Of a stretch of 64,000 nucleotides of DNA, positions 9,750-19,779 are shown one piece after another. The notes under the pieces were generated by a model that was given only the letters and a program-made list of their open reading frames with translations, was not told the DNA's origin and ran no database searches. The DNA lies in NCBI GenBank assembly GCA_951640195.1, contig OX621174.1, forward strand, positions 1,240,001-1,304,000, read 5' to 3'. The translations under genes were made by a program, and so were the position numbers. The stretch is from Porpolomopsis calyptriformis. Taxonomy: Eukaryota > Basidiomycota > Agaricomycetes > Agaricales > Hygrophoraceae. The stretch's first letter is position 1, and each line of letters begins with the position of its first letter.

Positions 9750-10926
9750 CTATATGATATTGCTTACCGTCCCCATTCTCTGGAGACCCTTACGGCGGCG
9801 AATGGGTTGAGAGGAGGAAGGCATCGATCCTGAGGACATCAGCGGCGCAGACGCCTCGGCAGCACACGACCCCGATGGCGACGGCATTGGCATTGCGGAT
9901 TCGGGTATCAGGGGACGAACGGTGGAGGAGTATGCGGCGCGTGGAGCTGGGTATTGCTTTGGGGGTACGAGTGCGATCAGGGGCGCTGGTGATGCCGCTC
10001 TCATCGAGACGTCGCCCTTGAGCCTCCGTTTCTTCGCATCAGACGGGCTCATTCTGCCCTCGCGAGTGGTCGCACCGACATCGCCGTTATTGCCGTTGCC
10101 GTCGTCGTCGTCGTCGTCATGCGCAAACGGCCGCTTTTCGCCGCGAGGCAGTGGGGGTTGGGTAGCTCGGTGCGGGAAAGGGTCTCGTTCAGGCTCGGGG
10201 GGGATCATGTTGGCTTCCTCCTGGGCTTTGGCGGCAGCGGCGGCGGCGGCGGCAAGGTGAAGGAACGCTCTCTTGACTGCCTCCAGATACTGCCCGACAC
10301 TGACGCGGAGGTTGTCGCGTTGCTCCTTGTTGGGGAAAGTGACCTTCCGGGCCTTCCAAGGGTAATGTGGCCGGCTATCGTGGACGGCGAGTGCCTCCCA
10401 GTCCATTGGATGCCACAGCCGTTTCGCGTCGCTCGTCGACACCCATCCAATGTCCAACAGCCGCCTAGAGACTTTCCCACTTATCGGTTCCCGGCGTGGC
10501 CTGTTCGAGAGCCTGTAGTCGTGCTCACCGAGGGCCTTGTCGGGATCGAAGAATTCGGGTATCGGCTTGTACCAATCGGGTTGTTTCTCATATGCAAAGT
10601 CTCGGACTTTGATACCTTGCGTCTGAATTTTTGCAACGATCTCTTCTTGGGTTGGTGGATCGGGGATGCATTCTGTGGGGGCGAGCGAGGGTGTGCGGGA
10701 GAGTGGGTTGGATTCCTGCGCAGGATAAGACGTCAGATATACAACAGCGACGGACGGAAAAGCTCACGGAAGGCTCGGAGACATCCATGGGAAGAGGTGT
10801 TTCTGCGGCGGGTTCGTCTTGGGAATATTTGCTGGATTGGGGGTCTGATACGGGTGATTTGAGACCAAACTGGAGACCAAAAGGACCCTTTATTTTGAAG
10901 GTCCGGAAATTGAGGAAAGGCAGCAT
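9750..10926 (-). CDS. Unknown, probably nuclear, low-complexity protein
   Basis: Two exons joined by a short intron at about 10714-10764 (gtgagctttcc...gcgcag) give about 370 aa. The N-terminal half is ordered-looking, with conserved-looking text such as VRDFAYEKQPDWYKPIP, FFDPDKALGEHDYRL, RLLDIGWVSTSDAKRLW and HYPWKARKVTFPNKEQR. An alanine run after AFLHL follows, then an Asp-rich run after FAHD, a basic SDAKKRRLKGD stretch that looks like a nuclear localisation signal, and a Ser/Pro-rich tail. I do not recognise the family. The Trp/Pro-rich N-terminal domain could be a fungal-specific binding module. The antisense frames over this gene are shadows of the alanine and aspartate runs. Confidence 0.6.
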
Positions 10927-11397
10927 TGCGGGTGGTGGATTGAGAAGAGTGATAGGTGGTTCGGGTTATATCGCAAATTTGGGTGCTGGGGTGACCGTGG
11001 TGGACGACAAGCGTACCAATCTATTGTTCTGGATCCGAGCCCGAGCCAGAAAGGAACAAGCAAAGCGGGAGGCAAATGTGGGCTGACTGGTCCAGAGACA
11101 AAGGCTTATTGTGGCAGAGCGTCGGGACGGCGTGTTGGCATTCCTCATGACTCAGCAATGTATACAAATGGAAAATTCGTTATATTCCAGCGCATACACA
11201 TGCAGGTATATTGGGATATCTAGCTTAGATTACTGACACATTGCAGAAGACGTACTTTTTCATACAATTCTCCCTAGTCGAGCCTCTTGCATAGAGCCCG
11301 CAACAGAAAAAGACAGAGAAAAAAACCCATGGCCATTTAAGAGAGCAACCGAAAGCGTTTTCCCCACAAGTCCACCCGTTGAATGATTCCAGGAGTC
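10927..11397. other. Intergenic region between two minus-strand genes
   Basis: About 470 nt holding the promoter of the gene at 9750-10926 and the 3' region of xylulokinase. The frames here lack motifs and splice continuity. Nothing else was recognised. Confidence 0.45.
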
Positions 11398-14192
11398 TCA
11401 AACAAGCGCCTTCACAACCATCCCCTCCAACCGGCAGTACTCTGGCACGATCGCCGCATACGTCATGAACGCATCCACATCGGGTTCGGCCACCTTCGCC
11501 AGCCCGATTTGCGCTTCCGCGTCGGCAGTGGGCAATGCCACGACGGGGGTCAATGGCGTCGGCGTCGTCGGCGTCGTGGCAGTCGTATTAACCCCGTTCA
11601 TACCAGACCCGAGGTTCACGCCTATCTCTGGCGAGGTATAGGCCGTAGAAGGCACGCCTCCGGAAGTGCTCGTAGTAGTGGTATCCATCGTCGAATTTGT
11701 ATGCGTCCTGAAATGCCCACCATACGCGTTCGCATCCATGTACCCCCCACCGCCCATCGCAGCCAGCCTCTCCATTTCCTCCGCCTCATCCTCCTCTTCC
11801 TCCACAAACACAGTCGCCCCCAGCCCGGACCGCGGACCTGGGTGCCCAAAAGGCGTGCTCGTCCCGCTATTCGCGCCACTCCCACCGCCCACACCCATCC
11901 CCATCACACTCGCACTCGCACCCACCGCCCCAATCACATTCGTCCGAAGAGGCACCCCCCCAGTCGCGATCCACCTCTTCCCAAGCAGCCTCCTAATCTC
12001 CTCTTCAAATCCGCCCAACCCCCTCCCATTCCCTCCTGTCCCCACACCTCTTTCCCGTCCCCACACCCACCGCGCGACATACGCCCCACCAAGCGCAGCT
12101 CTCCCCGGATATCCCGGAGCCGGGGCATTCCGGTGTGGCACCATCTGCGCCGAATCCACCTGTGTGGAGGGTACGAAAACTGGCGCGTTGAACACGTCCC
12201 CGACTAAATTCGCCACGGATGGGAAGTTGGCCGCGGCACCGGTGGCGAGGATTCGCGTGGGCAGCGGTTGGTAGTCATATGGATCAAAAGGCAACCCGAG
12301 ACTCGACAAAACGGAGGATGAACGACCGGGAAGTGGTACTTGCGACTGTATAACATTTCCTCGCCCCCGCGAACTAGAGCCAATCACACCGGTAATCACC
12401 ATTCTTGACCATTTCGCTCTGAAAGAAAGGACTTGGCTTTCGAGGAGGCACCGTGGGTTGGCACGCAAGTCTCGGAATTCGTTAACTTTAATACCCGTCT
12501 CAAAGCGGTAAATACCCTTAACGTGTGAGAAAGGGAAGGTGTCGCCTTGGAGAAGCCAAAAGCTGAACAACTTGTCGTCAAGCCTGGATCAAACGATAAG
12601 CACACATCCTTGTTTCATAGGCAGCACATACCCAATGGACCCCCCTGGGGGAACAATGGCCACCAGACGATCGAATGCGCTCCAGCTTTTGGTGTACATG
12701 TCCCTGACTAGTGCCCGCGGGACGTCAGCATTCCTGCGGTTGGGTCTCTCAATACCAATCGAAACCTCAAGACAGAGAATCGTCAACTCACCGACTAGTC
12801 AACATCGCTATATATCTCCTTTTCTCAGTGGGATCCTGGGCAGGGTGCGGGAACAAGTTGTACAAGCGGGTAGGGATGTAATGTTGTGCAGGCGTTAGCA
12901 TGATATCCATAGGACCGAACGAGAGGACGGCATCAGACATTGAGGGGCATAAGGAGAGATATGTAGAAAGATAATCGGATGTAAACGGCGATACCATAGT
13001 TTCTGTTTCAGAACTCGGCATCAAGACAAATAACCGCTCGAGGAGAAAAGGAGGATTCACTAACCTGGGTCGAACCCATACCGTTCCACTAAATACCTCG
13101 AGATGGTGGTCGGCCTTCTACCGCAACCATACGTATCTACGTCACCAAGCCAGCCACGAACTCTTCTCCCTTCCTCTCTGCTCCCGCCCACGATATCCAA
13201 CACACCCTCATCCCAGTACCCCTGAGCGGGTTGTCCGTTCGCTTGCCCGCCTTGGGCAGGAGCATGTACCCACATGCCGGTCGCGCAGGCCTCGCCCTCG
13301 CCCATTCCCATCCACCTCCCGCTAAACAAGCTACCGAGAAACGAGCTGGCCATTTGTACTCGCCCAGTGCGTGCCCAGACCTCGATGGGCCATGTCTCGC
13401 GCACACGAAGGAGCTGTGCGGCGACGAGGGACGCATGGGCGCATGTTCCGACGCGCGTCGCCATGTGGTCTGGTCCGCCGAGGTGGGCCTCAATGACGAG
13501 TGCCTGGGTGTGTGCGGAAGTGTCTTGGGCGACGGGAGTGTTTGGGAGGGAGAATGTGCTTGAAGGGAAATGGGCGTGCAAAGGCAGGTGGGGATCCAGA
13601 GAGGAGAGGGAGGGGACGGGACTTGATTTCCACCAGACCATTGCATGCTGAGGGAGGATGTTAACGGTATGTTACGTGCGAATCGGGCGAAGGCCACACA
13701 CCTGAGCAGCGCCACCGATCGACTTTATCCTGGTTAGGTCATAATTTCTGTGCAATTTCTCGAGGAGAGTGTCTACACGTGATCGATCGAAGAAATATTC
13801 AGAGAAAAAACCCGATTGAGTCAAATGTTTCCACGATCAACCAAAAAATATTTGATTCCGTGCAGGTACGAGCAAACATACCAAGACCGTTTACCCACAT
13901 GTCCACTGGCGTCGTGTACGCGTCTCCAGGGGTTGTGAATATCCCACCCTGAGTCCTACAAATGTTTAAAAAAAAAAAGAAGAAAAGAAGAAGAAAAAAA
14001 AAAAAAAATACTGAGTCTCAGGATGCATGAGGCAGGGCAGACTGACTGGTAATCTGGGAACTCGCTGTCGAAATCGACAGCCTCTACCCCGATGAGCTCA
14101 AGACTTTCATCGACGATCGATGCGCGCAACTGGTCCGTTGCCAACTCCAGTCCGAGAAACAGCGCAGGTCCAGGCTTCGGAGGCGCTGGCAT
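11398..14192 (-). CDS. XKS1: D-xylulose kinase (FGGY family)
   Basis: The enzyme phosphorylates D-xylulose to xylulose-5-phosphate, feeding the pentose phosphate pathway in the cytosol. The minus-strand exons read MPAPPKPGPALFLGLELATD (N-terminal FGGY nucleotide-fold strand), then TTPGDAYTTPVDMWVNGL, LTRIKSIGGAAQQHAMVWW, TRVGTCAHASLVAAQLLRV, GYWDEGVLDIVGG, YLVERYGFDPG, VLSFGPMDIMLTPA and HVKGIYRFETG, and the C-terminal ATP domain ending RILATGAAANFPSVANLVG and GGAYVARWVWG. Low-complexity inserts (Gly/Ala/Glu-rich) lengthen the C-terminal part. The usual D-A-S-G-M-N catalytic region reads EACATGMWV here. The first intron (about 13957-14049) has a very long pyrimidine tract. The start at 14192 gives the canonical N-terminal strand. 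Confidence 0.88.
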
Positions 14193-14759
14193 GTAAGAGA
14201 CGGCGTAGAAGAAATAAACGAGAGGGTGGGGGGCGGTGGGCCTCTCTTGGACACAGCTAGTTGATGTGTTGAGAGGAGCTGTGTGGTGAGGTGGATTGAG
14301 GTGGTCGACTGCCCCGTCCGGATGGGTGACGAAGAGAGAGAGAGCACGGTTTGGATTCGATTCTCAGGCTCGCGTTTCCAACCTTAAGCGCTGTCCATCA
14401 AGCGTCCACGATAATTTTTATTCGGTAAAAAAGCACTTTTTGTGCAAGGCCCGTTGGCTGGCGTGTTTCCCACGAGGAACATCCACGCAGACTCTGCACC
14501 GTCGCTGGACATTGGAGGACCTTCCGCATGAAATCATCATTTGACTCTTCCTCAGTGGGGCCGAGATCTATCTGGCATTGGTCACTGAGGTTATCGTTCC
14601 GGGACAACTCCGTTGATTGAGATCAGACATCAACTGATGGATTCCTTCTTCGTCCGATGCTAATCAATACCAACTCTGTCTAAAAAAATAGCACGCAAAT
14701 GATGTACGTTCCAAACAGTAGCGACAGCGAGTCGCCCAGCCTCGAGGCATACACGTACA
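14193..14759. other. Intergenic: xylulokinase promoter and MDP-1 3' flank
   Basis: The kinase promoter is pyrimidine/purine-biased (gagagagagag near 14335). Short frames exist but show no motif or partner exon. Confidence 0.4.
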
Positions 14760-15656
14760 TCATTCTGCTGCATGGTTCTTCTGCCATTGTGCAAGACCCT
14801 TCTCGAATACTTTGGTATCCAGTCCCTGCGTGACCAGGCAAAAGGTAACTCCTGTTGTCATATCAGCTGGGGTAGTGAGGAGAAAGGTGTCGGACACGTA
14901 CCCAACTTTGCAACCTCCTTATTCCGGATTTCATCGTCAAAGAAAAGCTGGAATCGCGACATTCATCTCAGAGATAAGAAAGAATGGATCAAGCGGTTAC
15001 CATCTCTGAATACGGTAGACCGGTGTCTTTATGCAATTTTCTAAAGTGCTGTAACTTGGAACCTGGAAGCACGTTGCTCGTTGTTGTCTCAATGTACGTG
15101 AAAGCGATCTTACCAGGATAGATTTCGAGCAGATCGAAAGCGTCCACAGCCAACACTGGCGATCCATCCTTCTCTTCGGGATTGGGTGGGAGCAGTAAAA
15201 GGGAAAGGGCTTCCCTCGCTCTAGAGAACAGATCAGAGACTATAAATGTGCGGCCGAGCCAGTTGGCACATACAGATCCGGGGCCTCGGTGCGCGAACAC
15301 GCCGCAATAAGGCAGCCAGCTGAGCGAAGCCGGTGCAAAATTTGGGGGACGTCTGGGTAGAATGATATTACCCCGTCGTCCCTTCGAACGAGTGAATATT
15401 GGGCCTGTGGAAATTTTGACAACTCACTCATCGTATACCTCGCCCAAGGCATTCCCGTTCCGACGAAAAGGGCTTTCTTGAATCTTTGCATTAAAAACAA
15501 CATTCCGACACTCCAACTGGACACAAACCATAGCCATCGATCCACAAGGGCCACAGGGTATAGCTATCGGAAAGGTAAAGTTAGCGGTTTTAGGGTGTCG
15601 AGTATGACGAACTCTAGATCGAACGCGATGAGTTTGGGCAATTTATCGCTCGTCAT
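14760..15656 (-). CDS. MDP1: Magnesium-dependent phosphatase-1 (HAD, acid phosphatase type)
   Basis: About seven small exons give MTSDKLPKLIAFDLDYTLWP at the start (HAD motif I, DxDxT form, completed across intron 1), then LVRRDDGVISFYPDVP, LRSAGCLIAACSRTEAPDL (motif II region, CSRT), the cap segment and SKLQHFRKLHKDTGLPYSEM. The end is LFFDDEIRNKEVAKLGVTF (motif IV, FFDDE) followed by CLVTQGLDTKVFEKGL, terminating at 14760. This is the full order of the MDP-1 family, which dephosphorylates protein tyrosines and possibly sugar-amine phosphates. Every splice uses GT/AG and keeps frame. The longest unspliced frame (15240-15554) contains only the middle exons. The gene diverges from the GT15 gene, with 387 nt between starts. 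Confidence 0.88.
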
Positions 15657-16043
15657 TTTTGAATGAAAGGTCCGGGTGAAAGGGCCGAGTCCAAAGACAC
15701 TGCCTTCGACTGAGTCCGAAAATTGGCAAAATTTCGTCAATCACCGGTCATGGACACCTGCAACTTCTTCGTTGGCCTGAGGGTAACTACCCATTTGTCG
15801 TTGCTTTTCTTTTCATAAGGAAAAGCGGCGAATTTGAACCGCTAACATGCATATTGTTTACGTAAGCTGACAGCATCGCATCCCGAACTATGACAGGCCA
15901 AGTATCAACCTTCCTGAGGCTGTCCAGCCTCATTACCAATTTAAACTTCACCCTTCACCCGGAACGAAGCTTAGACTTCGTAGTTTAATCCCTCCCTCGC
16001 CCTTTTCCTCCACCTCCATCTCTTCCTTGGCCATACAACGGTG
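15657..16043. promoter_or_regulatory. Divergent promoter region, MDP-1 / GT15
   Basis: 387 nt between opposite start codons. A pyrimidine-rich stretch (ccctccctcgcccttttcc) lies at about 15991-16020 just before the GT15 start, which is common in fungal promoters. No specific operator could be assigned. Confidence 0.35.
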
Positions 16044-17866
16044 ATGCAGGGTGTCTACATCCGGCTCATCTTTCTCGTCATCTGCATCATCGTAAGCGCC
16101 CATCTCCATACGCTGATAATTCTATCACTGAGCCCGCCATAGATTTCTTTTCACTTCATACTCTCACTCACTCATGACGGATACCGTTCCGCCACCTCTT
16201 TTTCAAGCATCGCCGCTTCCATCCGTGGTAGCCAAAAACACAATATTACAGAAGACTATCCATTTTTCAACTCGTCCGGCAATGGTACCTCATCGATCGC
16301 ACGTCGTGCAAATGCAACTCTTGTCATGTTAGCCCGCAATTCTGACCTCGACGGCGCGGTGCGCAGTGTACGAGGGGTGGAAGACAGATTTAATAGAAAT
16401 TTTGGATATCCTTATGTGTTTCTGAACGAAGAGCCATTCACAGACGCATTCAAAAAGTGGGTCTGACTTGCACGCTTAATGGATCGATCCTGAACCTGGC
16501 ACCCGAAAGGCGGATATCTGTGTTGACCAACGCAAAAGTGGAGTTTGGTCTCATTCCAAGAGATCACTGGTTTCAACCCAGTTGGATAGACGAACAAAAA
16601 GCGGCCGCCGAGCGACATAAAATGACTGAGGAGAATGTAATTTACGGAGGTTCGTGCGCCTTTAATCATCTCTGTGTTGCAATGATCTGACCTTGTCGGT
16701 TCGCGCTTAACAGGAAGCATCTCGTATGTGCCGAGCTGCTTGTGGAAAATCTATCTAAACAAATATATAGCTATCGTAACATGTGTCGCTTCAACTCTGG
16801 TGTGGGTAGCAGCCACTTCATTTTATTTAGTTTCGAACGGCTTACCCATAACCCCCAGTTCTTTTTCCATCATCCTCTTCTCCAAAAGTATAAATATTAC
16901 TGGCGTATTGAGCAAGTCATTTGCCAGATTCCCTCACACGCTCTTTCGTGACTTTTGTTTTGCAGGCCAGACGTCCACTTCCATTGCGATGTTACCGATG
17001 ATCCTTTCTTGTTGATGCAGGAGAAGAACAAAATCTACGGCAAGTGTCGTGTCCCACATTTCGACTGCATTGCAACCGCAATTTGCGAGACTCCATCTGA
17101 CCTGCCTTCCGAAACAGGTTTTGCGATTACAATGTATGAATTCAAGAAGACAATCAAGTCGCTTTGGGAAACTGTAAAAGGCAAGGCAGCACTCTCCGTT
17201 CTCGAGTTCACTCTTGCCTGTTTAGGTAATCACTCACAGAAACGCACAGAATTCGTGAAGAAACACCCACAATACGTGGCCGAAAACAATAGCATGGGAT
17301 TCCTCTCGTCGGACCATGGGGATACTTACAATCTGTGTCACTGTACGTAGTTTCATGGGACCATATATTTATGGCTCACTTGTTGATGTCCTCCTCTCAC
17401 ACAGTCTGGAGTAACTTCGAGATAGCCGACATGGACTTTTGGCGGGGGAAGATTTATTCCGAATTTTTCAAGTACCTCGATTCCACTGGCGGTTTCTACT
17501 ACGAGGTGCGTTCCCCATCTTCATCCTTTCGTTTCTCATTCGCTTCAACCCTCCCTCCCTCGGGTCTGGGTTCCACTTTAGCGCTGGGGTGACGCGCCCG
17601 TGCATAGCATCGCGGTGGGCCTGTTCGCCCGTAAAGACCAAATCCATTTCTTCGAGGAGATGGGTTACGAACATAATCCGTACACTCACTGTCCGAAGAG
17701 CGTGGATGCTTGGACTAAAGGGAAATGTTCTTGTGACCAAGCGAGAAGTTTTGGTGAGAGACTCGTTGTCTTCCTTTCGTTGGGACGCTCATGTTCGGTT
17801 ATTTTTTGTATAGATTATGACGGATATTCTTGTCTCCGCAAATGGGATGAAATTATCGAACTATGA
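16044..17866 (+). CDS. Alpha-1,2-mannosyltransferase, GT15 (KRE2/MNT1 family)
   Basis: This is a Golgi type-II membrane enzyme that adds mannose from GDP-mannose to N- and O-linked glycans. The first exon MQGVYIRLIFLVICII and the next (ISFHFILSLTHDGY) form the signal anchor. After a short stem come ANATLVMLARNSDLDGAVRS, RNFGYPYVFLNEEPF, FGLIPRDHWFQPSWID, YRNMCRFNSGFFFHH, YYWRIEPDVHFHCDV (the E-P-D-V-x-F/Y block), FAITMYEFKKTI, the DTYNLCHFWSNFEIAD block, GGFYYERWGDAPVHSIA and NPYTHCPKS with KCSCD and YSC. All core motifs are present and in order. One intron (17181-17249) appears to use a GC donor, because only that splice restores WETVKEFVKKHP. The stop is at 17866. Confidence 0.9.
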
Positions 17867-18128
17867 AAGCCATGCGGGGAAGATATAAACCAATCTAGTT
17901 AGACAAGCAGAGAATTTATATAGACACTTGTACCATAATAAAGTCATTACTGACGACGCAAAACTTTTGTAACCCATCCCATGAATCCCCTCATGAGTAA
18001 TTGGCATTCTCATCGGTGCATACACAGCATGTTTGGGGAGCTTTGTAAAAATGTGAAAAAACAACAGTAAAATTGTCGACAATTCAAACCATTGCAACGA
18101 GGGTATAGCAAGCTTTGATTGACGACAT

Positions 18129-19535
18129 TCACTCCTTCATCTCAAGCCAAGCGGCAAGCGCACGACTTTGCTGATTGATGAATAGCGTCTCGAGTTGTGG
18201 ACAAGCCTGGATGATCGAACGAATAAAATTCAACTTGGAAGCTCCATGGTAATATCGAATTGATACAAGACGCAATGCGGGGAACAGTGATAGCCACTTT
18301 GGGATAACCAATATCGACTGGGCTCTCAACGTGTGACAGAGATCCACGTTCAAGCCAACGACGTGATCCAATGAGCGCTCAATCCTGCTTTCATCATTGA
18401 CATCCACGTCAAGCCAAGCAAGGAGAGTGTCATCATATTGGTTAAAGTCGAGGTATAGCTCGATCTGGTTAGGACAGCGTGCCACGCACGCCAACGCGTT
18501 GTTCATGAGAGTGGGGGTAAATGACTTGAGGCATTCACACGGATGTAAATCGAGGAAGATTTTACGAAGAGAGGGGAACGCAGTGCCATCTTCCAGAATG
18601 TGCGCAATGGATTTGCAGCATGAAGCCAGTTTGGTAAGCCGCGGAAGAAAAAGTTTGGGGTGTTTACGGTCATCTCGAAATGAACCCTGACATCCGAGAA
18701 AGTCGATATTTTGGTGGCGAGCAAGAAAGGTGGCGACGGAAGAGTGTGATATTTGATGGTACATGTCCTGGATGCAAAATGTGGACAGGGCGGTGGAATG
18801 GATGCCTGAAAGGAAATCGTCCCAGGGGAAAAATGATGGATGTGTGTTTCTGAGGGTGAGATGGGTGATAGGGGAGGCATTGATAAGTTTGATGGTCCAT
18901 CGGAGAAATGAGCGATCGAAAAGTGAGACTGAAGATATCGAAAGTTGTGACAACTTGGATGTGTCCGGCAAATCAACATCATAGATGTCTTTGTTCGCGG
19001 GGGATTTTCGCAACATGCGCCGCAATGATGCACTAAAGCCGGAAGCGGATTTCAACGAATAGCTACCTTGCGCTTTTTGTTGACTGGTGTGGAGACCAAG
19101 GTCAATATGCAACCTTTCGCAAGATCTGTCAATGATGCTAGTGAGGAGACCGTGGATGGCCTTGATGAAATGAACCTCTTCCATTGGGTTCAAGGGTGTC
19201 CCCATCAAAGAAAGATATACACTTTCCACAGTTGATAATTTGACCACCAAACGTTCGAGTTCATCCAAATCGTTGATCGTCATGACATTCGCGCGGAGAT
19301 GTTTAGTCGAAGTGAGCAAGGTTGAGATTCTGAGAAAGGAGAGGAGCAGACGACTTGTATAGTAGGAATATGTCATGTAAACCTCTGGGCTGGTTATTTT
19401 GCAGCGAGAGATGAAGCAAGAGGTCGCGACGATGTTCAGATCTCTGCAAGACTTGGCCAGAGCGAATAGATCTTCTCCTTCCAAATTCTCGAAGATTTGG
19501 AAAAAAACCTCGTTTGGAAGCCCTAAGATGCTCAT
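18129..19535 (-). CDS. F-box protein
   Basis: A single uninterrupted frame of 468 aa starts MSILGLPNEVFFQIFENLE, and LPNEVFFQIFENLEGEDLFALAKSC is a good F-box (about residues 4-45; Leu-Pro plus Ile-Phe and LxxLxxC). The rest is an irregular leucine-rich region with repeated LTxLxLxx-like spacing (SKLSQLSISSVSLF, ITHLTLRNTHPSF, QIELYLDFNQYDDT). It is probably an SCF substrate adaptor. It is not a close copy of the F-box genes at the window start and at 47805. The lack of introns is unusual for this window. It ends at 18129. Confidence 0.75.
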   Translation of the reverse strand: MSILGLPNEVFFQIFENLEGEDLFALAKSCRDLNIVATSCFISRCKITSPEVYMTYSYYTSRLLLSFLRISTLLTSTKHLRANVMTINDLDELERLVVKLSTVESVYLSLMGTPLNPMEEVHFIKAIHGLLTSIIDRSCERLHIDLGLHTSQQKAQGSYSLKSASGFSASLRRMLRKSPANKDIYDVDLPDTSKLSQLSISSVSLFDRSFLRWTIKLINASPITHLTLRNTHPSFFPWDDFLSGIHSTALSTFCIQDMYHQISHSSVATFLARHQNIDFLGCQGSFRDDRKHPKLFLPRLTKLASCCKSIAHILEDGTAFPSLRKIFLDLHPCECLKSFTPTLMNNALACVARCPNQIELYLDFNQYDDTLLAWLDVDVNDESRIERSLDHVVGLNVDLCHTLRAQSILVIPKWLSLFPALRLVSIRYYHGASKLNFIRSIIQACPQLETLFINQQSRALAAWLEMKE

Positions 19536-19779
19536 CGTCTGCTAAGATGAACGTGTCAACTACCCTCATCTTCTTACCAGCACCAGTCACTCACCGCTGG
19601 TCAATAAAAGTCAGGTATGTTGAATCGTAACCCGTAGATGGTGGTCAATCAATAGAATACCTTGGCAGAACTCGTCATATATAGCTCTTTGGCCCCTCTC
19701 GAGTTTCTCGCTGAAACTCTCTCTGATCTTTCGAATCGTTAGTTTCTTTATGATTATCTCATACTAACCATCTCGTTCA

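Noticed and set aside
13231..13651. Plus-strand frames over xylulokinase
   Set aside because: The minus strand carries clear FGGY motifs; the plus frames are GC-rich shadows.
13950..14010. Purine-rich tract as a simple-repeat regulatory element
   Set aside because: It is the pyrimidine tract (seen from the other strand) of the first xylulokinase intron.
15825..15870. tRNA-like 3' end (gcggcgaatttgaaccgc on the plus strand)
   Set aside because: The loop is too long for a T-arm and no matching acceptor, D or anticodon arms are present.
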